Shown: positions 7,114 through 16,952 of the stretch, piece after piece
How the letters are laid out: each line of letters opens with the position of its first letter
How positions within the stretch are numbered: position 1 is the stretch's first letter
Source of the DNA: Rhodoferax sp. WC2427
GTDB taxonomy: Bacteria; Pseudomonadota; Gammaproteobacteria; Burkholderiales; Burkholderiaceae_C
Assembly: GCF_040822085.1 (NCBI RefSeq)
Contig: NZ_CP162006.1
Location: 3,100,001-3,164,000 of the forward strand
DNA: 64,000 bases
Reading direction: 5' to 3'
Position numbers and translations under genes: made by a program
Notes under the pieces: generated by a model
What the model was told of the DNA's origin: nothing
Seen by the model: only the letters and a program-made list of their open reading frames with translations
Database searches by the model: none

Positions 7114-7695
7114 TTAAGCGAAGTTGGCTTCGGCAAAGCCCCAGTTCACCAGCTTGTCGAGGAAGGTCTCGACAAACTTGGGACGCATGTTGCGGTAGTC
7201 GATGTAGTAGGCGTGTTCCCACACGTCCACCGTCAGCAGGGCCTTGTCGGCCGTGGTCAGGGGCGTGCCGGCCGCACCGGTGTTCACGATGTCTACCGTG
7301 CCATCAGGCTTCTTCACCAGCCAGGTCCAGCCGGAACCGAAGTTGCCTACGGCGGACTTGACGAAGGCTTCCTTGAAAGCCGCGTACGAGCCGAACTTGG
7401 CGTTGATGGCCGCGGCCAGTGCGCCGGTGGGTTCGCCGCCGCCCTGGGGCTTCATGCAGTTCCAGAAGAAGGTGTGGTTCCAGATCTGGGCCGAATTGTT
7501 GTAGATGCCACCGCTGGACTTCTTGATGATTTCTTCCAGCGTCAGCGCTTCAAACTCGGTGCCCTTTTGCAGGTTGTTGAGGTTGACCACATAGGCGTTG
7601 TGGTGCTTGCCGTGGTGGTATTCCAGGGTTTCTTGCGAGTATGCGGGGGCCAAAGCGTCGATCGCGTAAGGCAGTGGGGGCAGGGTATGTTCCAT
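7114..7695 (-). CDS. sodB: Superoxide dismutase, iron type
   Basis: A 193-residue enzyme that turns superoxide into oxygen and hydrogen peroxide in the cytoplasm. The metal ligands are in place: His27 (EYHHGKHH), His74 (IWNHTFFW), Asp157 and His161 ([13 protein letters not shown]). Gln70 in the AQIWNH segment is characteristic of Fe-SOD rather than Mn-SOD. No signal peptide. It is convergent with the DUF192 gene; xseA lies upstream on the same strand 55 bases away. Confidence 0.97.
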   Translation of the reverse strand: MEHTLPPLPYAIDALAPAYSQETLEYHHGKHHNAYVVNLNNLQKGTEFEALTLEEIIKKSSGGIYNNSAQIWNHTFFWNCMKPQGGGEPTGALAAAINAKFGSYAAFKEAFVKSAVGNFGSGWTWLVKKPDGTVDIVNTGAAGTPLTTADKALLTVDVWEHAYYIDYRNMRPKFVETFLDKLVNWGFAEANFA

Positions 7696-7750
7696 ATTTT
7701 TTCCTCGTGGGTGGGTGGTGGTTTAGGGTCTAACGGATCAATTGTAGGAA

Positions 7751-9121
7751 CTAATTGCGACGCGTCTGTAGGACATGGAGATCAACCTCACCGTCGGCCA
7801 GGACGGCCGTTGCAGCCTGCCCAGGCACCGCCTGCAGCACGCTGGTCAGGGGCTGGCCCTGGGCCGTGCGCAGCAAGGCATAGCCGCGTTGCAGCACCAG
7901 CAGCGGGTCGAGCAATGCCAGGCTGCGCGCAGCCCGGTCCAGGCGCGCGTGCTGCTGCTCCATGGCGGTTTTGAATTTTTGAGGAAAAACAGCCTCTGCC
8001 GCTTTGTGGGCGGACTTCTTTCGCTCTATATTTGATAGCGTTGCATAGCGCAGCCGCTGCGCCTGCTGGCCCAGCTTCCACTGTTGGCGCGCCACCAGGC
8101 CCGACGGGCGGCCCAGGCGCTGCGCCGCGCTGTCCAACCGCTGGGCCTGGGTGTCGAGCTGGCGCGTCACGGCATCCTGTAAACGCTGCCCCGCCAGACC
8201 CAGGGCCCTCAGCCAGACGTCGCGCGGCTGGGCCGCCAGCTCGGCGGCGGCGGTGGGCGTGGGCGCGCGCAGGTCGGCCACAAAATCGGCGATGGTGAAG
8301 TCGGTCTCATGCCCCACGCCACTGACGATGGGCACCGGACTGCGGGCGATGGTGCGGGCCAGTTGCTCGTCATTGAAGCCCCACAAATCCTCCAGCGATC
8401 CGCCCCCACGCACCAGCAGGATCAGGTCGATGTGCACTCCGCTCTTAGATGCCAAATCGCCCTCTTGCGCCGATGCATCCTGCGTGTACTGGTATAGATT
8501 CAATAGCGCCTGGACGAGCTCGCCCGGAGCCGCCGCGCCCTGCACCAGGGCTGGGGCCAGCACCACGGGGATGTGCGGCACGCGCCGCTGCAGGGCCGCC
8601 ACCACGTCATGCAAAGCAGCGGCACCCAGCGATGTGACCACGCCAATGCCCCGCGGCAACAGCGGCAGCGGCCGTTTGCGGGCCGGGTCGAACAGGCCCT
8701 CGGCCTCCAGCTGCGCCTTGAGCCGCAGAAACTGCTCAAACAAGGCCCCCTGCCCGGCCCGGCCCATGCTTTCCACAATCAGCTGCAAGTCGCCCCGCGG
8801 CTCGTACACGCCCAGGCGGCCCCGCACCTCCACCAGCTCGCCGTCGCGCGGCGCAAAGTCCAGCAAACTGGCGGCGCGGCGGAACATGGCACAGCGGATT
8901 TGGCCTTGCCCGTCCTTGAGGTTGAAGTAGCAATGCCCGCTGGAAGCGCGCGAGAAGCCCGAAATCTCCCCGCGCACCGCGACAGGATTGAAGCGCGCCT
9001 CCAAGGTGTCAGCAATGGCGCGGCATAGCGCCCCAACTGGCCAGATTTGCGGCACCAATGCTGGGTTTGGCTGGCCGACCATCAGATTTGGCGTGGCAAA
9101 ACGCAACGTTTGGATACGCAA
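7751..9121 (-). CDS. xseA: Exodeoxyribonuclease VII large subunit
   Basis: A 456-residue nuclease subunit that, with XseB, degrades single-stranded DNA to oligonucleotides. An OB-fold spans about 25-125 (VRGEISGFSRASSGHCYFNLKD), the catalytic core contains GIGVVTSLGAAALHDV, the hallmark LLVRGGGSLEDLWGFND and SGVGHETDFTIADFVADLRA, then a long coiled coil follows. Two segments have no counterpart in usual XseA proteins: about 20 residues before the RGGGS motif (TQDASAQEGDLASKSG region) and about 25 in the coiled coil (TLSNIERKKSAHKAAEAVF). Both coincide with copies of the palindromic repeat family, read in frame. Confidence 0.95.
   Translation of the reverse strand: MRIQTLRFATPNLMVGQPNPALVPQIWPVGALCRAIADTLEARFNPVAVRGEISGFSRASSGHCYFNLKDGQGQIRCAMFRRAASLLDFAPRDGELVEVRGRLGVYEPRGDLQLIVESMGRAGQGALFEQFLRLKAQLEAEGLFDPARKRPLPLLPRGIGVVTSLGAAALHDVVAALQRRVPHIPVVLAPALVQGAAAPGELVQALLNLYQYTQDASAQEGDLASKSGVHIDLILLVRGGGSLEDLWGFNDEQLARTIARSPVPIVSGVGHETDFTIADFVADLRAPTPTAAAELAAQPRDVWLRALGLAGQRLQDAVTRQLDTQAQRLDSAAQRLGRPSGLVARQQWKLGQQAQRLRYATLSNIERKKSAHKAAEAVFPQKFKTAMEQQHARLDRAARSLALLDPLLVLQRGYALLRTAQGQPLTSVLQAVPGQAATAVLADGEVDLHVLQTRRN
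7975..8040 (-). repeat. Palindromic repeat copy inside xseA (coiled-coil region)
   Basis: Read on the minus strand it goes CGCTATCAAATATAGAGCG, then AAGCGGCAGAGGC and a T-rich end, the same order of elements as the intergenic copies. It keeps the xseA frame and encodes the extra Lys/Ala-rich stretch in the coiled coil. Confidence 0.55.
8440..8507 (-). repeat. Second palindromic repeat copy inside xseA
   Basis: Minus-strand reading starts GGCGCTATTGAATCTATACC and ends near a GCGATTTGGCATCTAAGAG segment. It is more diverged than the other copies. It encodes the additional loop just before the conserved RGGGS motif. Confidence 0.45.
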
Positions 9122-9475
9122 CGCTCCACAGGCGCGGCCTTTGTCGCTGAAGTGTCAAAAATAGGCCCGTTGATTGTCAATCGGACTGATTTACTGTGGT
9201 AAGTGGTTGATTTCAATTGGAATTTTTCTGCTTAATTTTTCATCGAAGTGTCACGGGCCCGCATGGGCGCTGGATTTCCGGCGGTCAAGAGCAAGTTCTT
9301 CACAAAGTTATCCACAGGAAATGTGGGTGAACTGGGGACTGCACGGACGGACTGAACAAAGCCACGGTCGGGTAGGCGGCTAAGCCATAATCGGCAGGCG
9401 TTTATCAACTTGAAACAACTTGTTGGCCCTCCGGCACCCGCTGGCAGAGCCCACAAGTTCGTGCGGAGAGCTATA
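9122..9475. other. Divergent intergenic region between xseA and exbB, with a DnaA box
   Basis: No gene is seen. The region must hold the promoters for xseA (leftward) and exbB (rightward). A perfect DnaA-box consensus TTATCCACA is at 9308-9316. The rest has a locally AT-rich stretch around 9180-9245 that could be promoter DNA. Confidence 0.5.
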
Positions 9476-10108
9476 TTGTTTTCGATCATACAAGCCGCAG
9501 GCTGGCCGATTTGGCCCTTGGTTGCCTGCTCCATCCTAGCCATGGCCCTGGTGATTGAGCGCTTTTTGAGCCTCAAAACCTCCAAAATTGTGCCCCCCAA
9601 GCTCCTCAACGAGGTGCTGACGGTCTCGCAGACCAGCATTCCCGCCCCCGGCATCGTGAACCAACTGGCGCAAAACTCTAGCCTGGGCGAAGTGCTGGCC
9701 AGCGGCCTGCGGGTGCTCAACACCCACCCCAAGTGCAGCGACGAGGACGTGCGTGCCGCCATGGAAAGCGCAGGCCGCGCGGTGGCCCACAAGCTGGAGA
9801 AATACCTCAGCGCGCTGGCCACCATCGCCTCGGCTGCCCCCCTGCTGGGCCTGCTGGGTACGGTGATCGGCATGATCGACATCTTTGGCTCGCAGGGCAA
9901 CGGCGGCGGCATGGGTGGCAACCCCGCGCAGCTGGCGCACGGCATCTCGGTGGCGCTGTACAACACCGCGTTTGGTTTGATCGTGGCGATTCCCTCGCTG
10001 ATCTTCTGGCGCTATTTCCGGGCCCGGGTGGACGAGTACCTGATGACGCTGGAACTGGCCGCCGACCAGTTTGCCCGCCACCTGAACGCCGTGCGCAAAC
10101 GCGGCTGA
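9476..10108 (+). CDS. exbB: ExbB/TolQ-type proton channel subunit
   Basis: A 210-residue inner-membrane protein of the MotA/TolQ/ExbB family. The TTG at 9476 is preferred: GGAGAG lies seven bases upstream, and the protein then begins with the typical first helix (FSIIQAAGWPIWPLVACSIL); the in-frame TTG at 9410 would add 22 unlikely residues. The MotA_ExbB core is at about 100-190, with ASAAPLLGLLGTVIGMIDIF and the last two membrane helices including GLIVAIPSLIFWRYF. With ExbD it uses the proton gradient to energise outer-membrane transport or Tol-like functions. exbD follows 22 bases later. No tonB is next to it. Confidence 0.9.
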   Translation: MFSIIQAAGWPIWPLVACSILAMALVIERFLSLKTSKIVPPKLLNEVLTVSQTSIPAPGIVNQLAQNSSLGEVLASGLRVLNTHPKCSDEDVRAAMESAGRAVAHKLEKYLSALATIASAAPLLGLLGTVIGMIDIFGSQGNGGGMGGNPAQLAHGISVALYNTAFGLIVAIPSLIFWRYFRARVDEYLMTLELAADQFARHLNAVRKRG

Positions 10109-10130
10109 GCCGCACACCAAGACACCCACC

Positions 10131-10547
10131 ATGAATTTTCGCCACCGCCGCCAGGAAGAGCCCGAAATCAACCTCATCCCGTTCATCGACGTGCTGCTGG
10201 TGGTGCTGATCTTTTTGATGCTGTCCACCACCTACAGCAAGTTCACCGAGCTGCAGATCACCCTGCCCGTGGCCAACACCGACGCGCAGCGCGACTACCC
10301 CAAAGAAATCATCGTGGCCGTTAGCAGCGATGGCCGCTACGCCATCAACAAGGGCCCGGTCGACGGACGCAGCATCGAAGCCCTGTCGCAAGCCCTGGTC
10401 AACGCCGCCCATGGCAACAAGGAGATGGTTGTGATCATCAGCGCCGATGCCAGCGCCACCCACCAGTCTGTCATCACCGTGATGGAAGCCGCCCGCCGCT
10501 CGGGGCTGAACCAGATCACCTTTGCCACCCAATCCACCCCCAAGTAA
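10131..10547 (+). CDS. exbD: ExbD/TolR-type biopolymer transport protein
   Basis: A 138-residue protein with a short cytoplasmic N-terminus, one membrane helix ([20 protein letters not shown]) carrying the conserved Asp20 needed for proton coupling, and a periplasmic domain of about 95 residues. It pairs with ExbB directly upstream. Its stop is 15 bases before the lpxK start, so the exb pair and lpxK-trm112-kdsB-adk probably share a transcript, an order common in Burkholderiales. Confidence 0.93.
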   Translation: MNFRHRRQEEPEINLIPFIDVLLVVLIFLMLSTTYSKFTELQITLPVANTDAQRDYPKEIIVAVSSDGRYAINKGPVDGRSIEALSQALVNAAHGNKEMVVIISADASATHQSVITVMEAARRSGLNQITFATQSTPK

Positions 10548-10561
10548 CGTGGTCCTCTAGC

Positions 10562-11533
10562 GTGGAACAAACCCTGCTGCGCATCTGGCAGCGGCGCGGC
10601 TGGCAAGCCTGGCTGCTGTGGCCCTTGTCGCTGCTCTACGGCCTGCTGGCCGGGGTGCGCAAGCTGATGTACCGCCTCCACCTCAAGAAGTCTGGCCGCG
10701 TGCCGGTACCGGTCGTCGTGGTCGGCAACGTGGTGGCCGGTGGCTCGGGCAAAACCCCGGTGGTGATGGCCCTGGTGCAGCACTGGACGGCACGTGGCGT
10801 GCGCGTCGGCGTGGTGTCACGCGGCTACGGCCGCAGCAGCACCGACTGCCGCGAAGTACGGCCCGACAGCCTGCCCGCCGACGTGGGCGACGAGCCCGCG
10901 CTGGTCCAGCGCAGCTGCCAGGTGCCGGTGTTCGTGGCCCGCCAGCGCCTGCAGGCCGCGCAAGCCTTGCTGGCCGCCTACCCCACCACCCAGCTCATCG
11001 TGTGTGACGACGGCCTGCAGCACCACGCCCTGCACCGCGACCTGGAAATCTGCATCTTTGACGACCGCGGCGTGGGCAACGGCTTTTTGCTGCCCGCCGG
11101 GCCGCTGCGCGAAGCCTGGCCGCGGCCTGTCGATCTGGTGCTGCACAGCGGCGCGAACCCCGCCTTCGCCGGTTGGCGCGCCCAGCGCACCCTGGCCGAC
11201 TACGCGGTGCAGGCCAACGGCACCCGCGTCCCGCTGGCCACCCTGCGCGGCTCCCCGGTGCTGGCCGTGGCCGCCGTTGCACAGCCGGAGAGCTTTTTCA
11301 GCATGCTGCGTGCCGCAGGCCTTTCGCTGGAAGAAACCCGGGCTTTGCCGGATCACTACAATTTTGATAGCTGGTCACGCCCATCTGATAAGCACAAAGC
11401 CGTGATTTGTACCGAAAAAGATGCGGTCAAACTCTGGCAGCACCAACCCGATGCGCTGGCCGTGCCCCTGGTGCTGGCGATCGACGCGGGCTTCTGGGCC
11501 GCACTCGACCAGCGCGTCCATCCGTGGCTATGA
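10562..11533 (+). CDS. lpxK: Tetraacyldisaccharide 4'-kinase
   Basis: A 323-residue inner-membrane-associated kinase that phosphorylates the 4' position of the lipid A disaccharide precursor. It starts with GTG. The N-terminal membrane-binding helix (about 12-30) is followed by [20 protein letters not shown], which holds the Walker A loop, the GYGR segment, and [19 protein letters not shown], a family hallmark. The C-terminal [10 protein letters not shown] is also typical. A repeat-family copy at 11355-11412 contributes the [13 protein letters not shown] stretch just before that motif. Confidence 0.95.
   Translation: MEQTLLRIWQRRGWQAWLLWPLSLLYGLLAGVRKLMYRLHLKKSGRVPVPVVVVGNVVAGGSGKTPVVMALVQHWTARGVRVGVVSRGYGRSSTDCREVRPDSLPADVGDEPALVQRSCQVPVFVARQRLQAAQALLAAYPTTQLIVCDDGLQHHALHRDLEICIFDDRGVGNGFLLPAGPLREAWPRPVDLVLHSGANPAFAGWRAQRTLADYAVQANGTRVPLATLRGSPVLAVAAVAQPESFFSMLRAAGLSLEETRALPDHYNFDSWSRPSDKHKAVICTEKDAVKLWQHQPDALAVPLVLAIDAGFWAALDQRVHPWL
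11355..11412 (+). repeat. Palindromic repeat copy inside lpxK
   Basis: TACAATTTTGATAGCTGGTC then CTGATAAGCACAAAGCCGTGATTTGT, the same order of core and AATAAGC-like half as the intergenic copies, but slightly diverged. It is in frame within lpxK and does not break it. Confidence 0.6.
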
Positions 11534-11563
11534 TCCACACCCCACACCGACTGAGATTTCCCC

Positions 11564-11746
11564 ATGGATAGCAAACTTCTGGAACTGCTGGTCTGCCCCG
11601 TGACCAAGGGCCCGCTGCAATACGACCGCGAACGCCAAGAGCTCACTTCGCGCAGCGCCCGCCTGGCCTACCCGGTGCGCGACGGCATCCCCGTGCTGCT
11701 GGAGAACGAAGCCCGCACCCTGAGCGACGAAGAACTCGGCCTGTAA
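11564..11746 (+). CDS. Trm112 family protein
   Basis: A 60-residue protein with [19 protein letters not shown] at the start and [20 protein letters not shown] at the end, the pattern of the short bacterial Trm112/YcaR group that sits between lpxK and kdsB. Only one Cys of the usual zinc-binding set remains (CPVTKGPL), so metal binding may be lost. In eukaryotes Trm112 activates methyltransferases; in bacteria the role is unclear. Four bases separate it from kdsB. Confidence 0.9.
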   Translation: MDSKLLELLVCPVTKGPLQYDRERQELTSRSARLAYPVRDGIPVLLENEARTLSDEELGL

Positions 11747-11750
11747 ACCC

Positions 11751-12506
11751 ATGCGCTTCACCGTCCTGATCCCCGCCCGGCTGGCGTCCACCCGCCTGCC
11801 CAACAAGCCGCTGGCCCTGCTGGGCGGCGTGCCCATGGTGGTCCGCACCGCCCAGCGCGCCAGCCTGTCCCTGGCCCGGCGCACCGTGGTGGTCACCGAC
11901 AGTGCCGCCATCCTGGAAGCCTGCGCCGCCCATGGCATCGAAGCCGTGCTGACCCGCGCCGACCACCCCTCCGGCAGCGACCGCCTGGCCGAGGCCTGCA
12001 CCCTGCTGGGGCTGGATGGCGATGACCTGGTGGTCAATGTGCAAGGCGACGAACCCCTGATCGACCCCGGGCTGATCAACGACGTGGCCACCCTGCTGGA
12101 GCAGCGCCCCGGTGCCAGCATGGCCACCGCTGCCCACGCCATCCCCAGCCTGGCCGACTTCACCAACCCCAACGTGGTCAAGGTGGTGCTGGACGCACAG
12201 CAGTACGCCCTGTACTTCAGCCGCGCGCCCATCCCGTGGTGGCGCGACGGGGCCACGGCCGACAAAAGTTTCCAGAGCCTGCCCAGCCCGGCCCCGCTGC
12301 GCCACATAGGGATTTACGCTTACCGCGCCGGTTTTTTGCGCCTGTTTCCGACCCTGCCACAGGCCCCGATCGAGGTCAGCGAAGCCCTGGAACAGCTGCG
12401 CGCCCAATGGCACGGCTACCGCATCGCCGTGCACACAAGCGCACACGCGCCAGGCGCAGGTGTGGACACGCCGGAAGACCTCGAGCGTGTAAGCAAACTG
12501 TACTAA
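11751..12506 (+). CDS. kdsB: 3-deoxy-manno-octulosonate cytidylyltransferase
   Basis: A 251-residue cytosolic enzyme that activates KDO as CMP-KDO for the inner core of lipopolysaccharide. Visible motifs are the nucleotide-binding [15 protein letters not shown] near the N-terminus, [26 protein letters not shown] with the catalytic acidic residues, and [12 protein letters not shown]. The C-terminal [20 protein letters not shown] is also typical. It follows lpxK and trm112 in the usual lipid A/KDO operon. Confidence 0.96.
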   Translation: MRFTVLIPARLASTRLPNKPLALLGGVPMVVRTAQRASLSLARRTVVVTDSAAILEACAAHGIEAVLTRADHPSGSDRLAEACTLLGLDGDDLVVNVQGDEPLIDPGLINDVATLLEQRPGASMATAAHAIPSLADFTNPNVVKVVLDAQQYALYFSRAPIPWWRDGATADKSFQSLPSPAPLRHIGIYAYRAGFLRLFPTLPQAPIEVSEALEQLRAQWHGYRIAVHTSAHAPGAGVDTPEDLERVSKLY

Positions 12507-12533
12507 AGCCTCTGGTATCCTCACGCGCAATGA

Positions 12534-13256
<723 letters not shown>

Positions 13257-13276
13257 GCCCGCAAACCCTCTTGAAA

Positions 13277-13306
13277 GCCGCCTGGCCTGCGCCAGGCGGC
13301 TTTTTT
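13277..13306 (+). terminator. Intrinsic terminator of the lpxK-adk operon
   Basis: Ten-base stem GCCGCCTGGC / GCCAGGCGGC with a four-base loop and six T residues (13301-13306). The T run overlaps the stop codon of the convergent asparaginase gene. Confidence 0.92.
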
Positions 13307-14312
13307 ACGCCCGCAGAGCCAGCAGCTCCAACAGCAGCGCAATCCGCGCCTTGACGGGCGACAAGCCCTGCGCGTCGGGAATCGCATCCGCCCCCCATCC
13401 CAGCACCCGGCCAAACACACAGCGCGTGGAGCGCACCACCCGCACCCCCTGCGCCATGGCCCGCAGCAAGGCCGCCTCAAGCGCGGCATGCACCGTGCCA
13501 TTGCCCGTGCCGGCCACCACCAGGCCCTGCACCCCCTGCGCCACCAGCGCTTCCACCAGCCAGCCGCTGGCCCCGGCGTAGTTCAACACGATCTCCACCC
13601 GTGGCCAGCCGCTGGCAGGCAGACCACCCAAAACTACACTTTTGATAGCTGCTTGCGCTGATTGAATAAGCGCTGGAGGCATATTTCCCTCATAAAAATC
13701 CACCACCGAAGGCCAGGGCCGCAACAGCCGCACCCGGCCCTCTTCCACCAACCCGACCAGGCCCGCGTCGCCCGAGGCGAACGCATCCACCTGGTAGCTG
13801 TGCACCTTCTGCACATCGCGCGCGCTATGGACCTTGCCCGCGCACACGGCCACCACGCCGCGTGCGCCCGGGGTGGTGGCCACCGCCACGGCATCCAGCA
13901 GATTCTGCGGCCCGTCGGGCACCAGGGCCGTGGCCGGGCGCATGGCGCAGGTCAGCACCACCGGCTTGGCCGGGTCCAGCACCGCCTGCAAAAAGTACGC
14001 GGTTTCCTCCAGCGTATCGGTGCCGTGGGTGATGACGATGCCCACCACATCCTCCTGCGCCAGCCAGTGCGCGCAGCGCGCCGCCAGCTGCTGCCACAGG
14101 CCAAAACCCATGTCCTTGCTGTCCACCTGGGCCACCTGCTCGGCCACCAGCTCCACCGCGTCGGCAAAGCCGCCCAGCGACTCCAGCAGCTGCGCCACAC
14201 CCACTTCGCCCGCGGTATAGCCCAGGTTATCGCCCGCGCGACTGGCGCGGCCGGCAATCGTGCCGCCGGTGCCCAGCACCACGATCCTGGAAGAACTTGA
14301 ATTCACGGCCAT
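13305..14312 (-). CDS. Asparaginase family protein
   Basis: A 335-residue amidohydrolase of the L-asparaginase family, converting asparagine to aspartate and ammonia. The two threonine motifs are present: VLGTGGTIAG near the N-terminus and ITHGTDTLEETA (about residues 94-105), and VLTCAMRPATALVPDGP follows. No clear signal peptide, so probably cytoplasmic. A repeat-family copy encodes an extra stretch (about residues 206-228, ALIQSAQAAIKSVVLG) between the active-site domain and the C-terminal domain. It is divergent from lexA and its promoter overlaps the SOS boxes. Confidence 0.9.
   Translation of the reverse strand: MAVNSSSSRIVVLGTGGTIAGRASRAGDNLGYTAGEVGVAQLLESLGGFADAVELVAEQVAQVDSKDMGFGLWQQLAARCAHWLAQEDVVGIVITHGTDTLEETAYFLQAVLDPAKPVVLTCAMRPATALVPDGPQNLLDAVAVATTPGARGVVAVCAGKVHSARDVQKVHSYQVDAFASGDAGLVGLVEEGRVRLLRPWPSVVDFYEGNMPPALIQSAQAAIKSVVLGGLPASGWPRVEIVLNYAGASGWLVEALVAQGVQGLVVAGTGNGTVHAALEAALLRAMAQGVRVVRSTRCVFGRVLGWGADAIPDAQGLSPVKARIALLLELLALRA
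13631..13696 (+). repeat. Palindromic repeat copy inside the asparaginase gene
   Basis: The clearest copy of the family: ACACTTTTGATAGCTGCTTG, CGCTGATTGAATAAGCGCTG, then GAGGCATATTTCCCTCATAA. GCGCT and AGCGC halves can pair. It lies inside the asparaginase gene, on the other strand, without breaking its frame. Confidence 0.75.
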
Positions 14313-14331
14313 GCTTGCAAACTTTCAAAAA

Positions 14332-14366
14332 CTGGTTAAAAATACAGTCACTGGATATTAAAACAG
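14332..14366. promoter_or_regulatory. Tandem LexA (SOS) boxes in the lexA promoter
   Basis: Two 16-base sites close to the consensus CTGT-N8-ACAG: CTGGTTAAAAATACAG at 14332-14347 and CTGGATATTAAAACAG at 14351-14366. They lie 34 to 68 bases ahead of the lexA start and between it and the divergent asparaginase gene, which starts at 14312. Confidence 0.85.
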
Positions 14367-14399
14367 CCCAACACTTCGGTCCCGCCTAGGAGTCACCCC

Positions 14400-15065
14400 A
14401 TGGATCTGCCCTTGTTTCCCGCCAAACTCACCGCCCGCCAGCAGCAGATTCTGGAATTGATCCAGTCCGCCATCGCCCGTACCGGCGCGCCCCCCACCCG
14501 CGCCGAAATCGCCAACACTCTGGGCTTCAAGTCGGCCAACGCCGCCGAAGAGCACCTGCAGGCCCTGGCCCGCAAAGGCGCGATTGAGCTGGTCAGCGGC
14601 ACCTCGCGCGGCATCCGCCTCAAGAGCGACACCCTGCGCTCCATCAACGAGTCGCGCCTGCACAACGTGCTCACCCAGCTGGCCCTGCCCCTGATCGGCC
14701 GGGTGGCCGCCGGTTCCCCGATTTTGGCGCAGGAACACGTAGACCAAACCTACCACGTTGAAGCCAGCATGTTCCGCCACAAGCCCGATTACCTGCTCAA
14801 GGTGCGCGGCATGTCCATGCGCGACATCGGCATCCTCGACGGCGACCTGCTGGCCGTGCAATCGGCCACCGACGCCAAGAATGGCCAGATCGTGGTGGCC
14901 CGCCTGGGCGACGACGTGACCGTCAAACGCTACCGCCGTACCAAAAACCTCATCGAGCTGCTGCCGGAAAACCCCGACTACCCCACCATCGTGGTCGACC
15001 CGGAAGAAAACTTCGCCATCGAAGGCCTGGCGGTCGGGCTCATCCGCAACACCTTGCTGGTGTAG
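14400..15065 (+). CDS. lexA: LexA repressor, SOS regulator
   Basis: A 221-residue self-cleaving repressor. The N-terminal winged helix (about 1-70) has the family form [13 protein letters not shown] with [16 protein letters not shown]. The cleavage site is Ala104-Gly105 in RVAAGSP. The catalytic dyad is Ser139 (GMSM) and Lys176 (VTVKRY), at the expected distance of 37 residues. It should bind the two boxes just upstream and so control itself. The start follows AGGAGT. Confidence 0.97.
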   Translation: MDLPLFPAKLTARQQQILELIQSAIARTGAPPTRAEIANTLGFKSANAAEEHLQALARKGAIELVSGTSRGIRLKSDTLRSINESRLHNVLTQLALPLIGRVAAGSPILAQEHVDQTYHVEASMFRHKPDYLLKVRGMSMRDIGILDGDLLAVQSATDAKNGQIVVARLGDDVTVKRYRRTKNLIELLPENPDYPTIVVDPEENFAIEGLAVGLIRNTLLV

Positions 15066-15231
15066 CGGCGTCCCAGCCACGGCGCCCTGCTGCGCCAAAC
15101 GTAAGTTCATGTAAAGCGCAGCAGCCTGTGGGAAGCCCCCGCAGCATCCACTACCCGCGTTTTTTCCGCGTTAGTTCGCGGTTATTGCCACCGCTTCGTC
15201 CGTATTCAACACCGCTTGTTGGGGAGGTCCT

Positions 15232-15615
15232 ATGGGAATCGCATCGTTTTCGCCTACGGGTTTACTGGGCTCGTTCCAAGGTCTGATGGGCTGGCTCACT
15301 GCCAGTACGCCCACCGCAGGCACCCAGCGCAGCACGCGCGCGCCCCAGGCAGCGCGTCCGGCCATGGTCTGGGCCCCTAGCTGCAACAACCACCCCAACC
15401 CGGCACCCGCCTGGGCGGCCCGCCCCGGCTGCAGCGCCCCGCCGCCTGCCACGCCCCGCCGCCCGGTGCGGGTGCTCCGGGTCATCGACACGCCGCAGTC
15501 GGCGGCCAGCGCCGGACGCATGCGCATCTCGGGCCGCATGGCCGATGTCTGCGCCGAGCTGGACCGTATGGCGGCGCTGGAGTCCGCTCCCCGCAACGGC
15601 GAACTGCTGCAGTAG
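15232..15615 (+). CDS. Hypothetical protein with conserved C-terminal segment
   Basis: A 127-residue protein starting with ATG after GGGGAGGTCC. The first 75 residues are rich in Pro, Ala and Thr and look disordered; about 78-118 is more ordered with VRVLRVIDTPQSAASAGRMR and SGRMADVCAELDRMAALE. No family name can be given. A larger frame on the opposite strand (15171-16043) is less protein-like and conflicts with the dehydrogenase. The gene is monocistronic between lexA and the dehydrogenase. Confidence 0.6.
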   Translation: MGIASFSPTGLLGSFQGLMGWLTASTPTAGTQRSTRAPQAARPAMVWAPSCNNHPNPAPAWAARPGCSAPPPATPRRPVRVLRVIDTPQSAASAGRMRISGRMADVCAELDRMAALESAPRNGELLQ

Positions 15616-15797
15616 GCCGTCCACCACCCTGCCACCGGCCAACCATGGGCCTGCCGATAACCTGCCGTTAGCCTGCTAATGGCCCGGCCACACCGGTGGT
15701 GCCGCCGCGGCGGGCCGATGGTAACGGCCGCCATGCAACCATTGCGCCGTTGCAGCAATTCAGGCAACAGGCACCGGCACCAAGGCACAATCAGGGG

Positions 15798-16805
15798 ATG
15801 AACATTGTGATCCTCGACGACTACCAAGATGCCGTGCGCAAACTCGAATGCGCCACCAAGCTGGAACCCTTTGCTGCCAAGGTCTATACCAACACCGTCA
15901 AAGGCCTGGGCCAGTTGTCGGTGCGCCTCAAGGATGCCGACATCATCGTACTCATCCGCGAGCGCACCCAGCTCAACCGGGCGGTGATCGAAAAGCTGCC
16001 GCGCCTGAAGATGATCGCCCAGACCGGGCGCATCGGTGCCCATGTGGATGTCACCGCCTGCACCGAGCGCGGCATTGCCGTGGCCGAGGGCGTGGGCTCC
16101 CCCACGGCCCCGGCCGAGCTGACCTGGGCGCTGATTTTGGCCTCGTCCCGGCGGCTACCCCAGTACATCAGCAACCTCAAGCACGGGGTCTGGCAGCAAT
16201 CGGGCATGAAGACCGCGTCCATGCCGCCCAATTTCGGCATGGGTACCGTGCTCAAAGGCAAGACCATGGGCATCTGGGGCTATGGCCGCATCGGCCAGAT
16301 CGTCACCACCTATGCCCGCGCTTTCGGCATGAAGGTGCTGGTCTGGGGCCGCGAGACTTCGCGCACCCGGGCCCTGGCCGACGGGGTGGAGGTGGTCGAC
16401 AGCAAGGAGGCCCTGTTTGCGCAGTCGGATGTGCTGTCGCTGCACCTGCGGCTGAACGAAGAAACCCGTGGCATCGTCACGCTGGAAGACCTGTCGCGCA
16501 TGAAGCCCACGTCGCTGTTGGTCAACACTTCACGGGCCGAGCTGATCGAGCCTGACGCGCTGCTGGCGGGCTTGAACCGCGGCCACCCCGGCATGGCTGC
16601 CATCGACGTATTCGAGAGCGAGCCGATCTTGCAGGGCCACGCCCTGTTGCGGCTGGAGAACTGCATCTGCACCCCGCACATCGGCTACGTGGAGCAAAAC
16701 AGCTACGAGATGTACTTCAATGCGGCGTTTGACAATGTGCTGAACTTCATCAAGGGCACACCTACCAACATCATCAATCCTGCGGCCCTGCAGGTACGGC
16801 GCTAG
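15798..16805 (+). CDS. D-2-hydroxyacid dehydrogenase family protein
   Basis: A 335-residue NAD(P)-dependent oxidoreductase of the 2-hydroxyacid dehydrogenase family. The start at 15798 follows AGGGG; the frame extends upstream without a good start. The Rossmann motif GIWGYGRIGQ lies at about 157-166. The catalytic residues are in TSRAELIE (Arg), DVFESEP (Glu) and CTPHIGY (His). Its substrate cannot be read from sequence; relatives act on glyoxylate/hydroxypyruvate or phosphoglycerate. It stands alone and is followed by a strong hairpin terminator. Confidence 0.9.
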   Translation: MNIVILDDYQDAVRKLECATKLEPFAAKVYTNTVKGLGQLSVRLKDADIIVLIRERTQLNRAVIEKLPRLKMIAQTGRIGAHVDVTACTERGIAVAEGVGSPTAPAELTWALILASSRRLPQYISNLKHGVWQQSGMKTASMPPNFGMGTVLKGKTMGIWGYGRIGQIVTTYARAFGMKVLVWGRETSRTRALADGVEVVDSKEALFAQSDVLSLHLRLNEETRGIVTLEDLSRMKPTSLLVNTSRAELIEPDALLAGLNRGHPGMAAIDVFESEPILQGHALLRLENCICTPHIGYVEQNSYEMYFNAAFDNVLNFIKGTPTNIINPAALQVRR

Positions 16806-16829
16806 CAGTACGCCAGAGGCGCGCATTGC

Positions 16830-16918
16830 TCTCTATTTTCAAAATAATTTGATAGCTGCCTGCGTCTATAGGACAAGCACAAACGGCCAAAAAACCTATG
16901 GTTTTTTGGCCGTTTTTT
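16830..16918 (+). terminator. Repeat copy followed by a 16-bp hairpin terminator
   Basis: A repeat-family copy (AATTTGATAGCTGCCTGCGT region, 16830-16880) runs into a perfect 16-base inverted repeat, AAACGGCCAAAAAACC at 16881-16896 and its complement at 16900-16915, followed by T residues. It sits between the convergent dehydrogenase and fimV-like genes and can end both transcripts. Confidence 0.85.
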
Positions 16919-16952
16919 ATAGATTTTGCAAGTCCCGCTTGCAGCCCAGGGA

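Noticed and set aside
15171..16043. 290-codon minus-strand frame over the hypothetical gene and dehydrogenase start
   Set aside because: Conflicts with the well-supported dehydrogenase and has no recognised motif.
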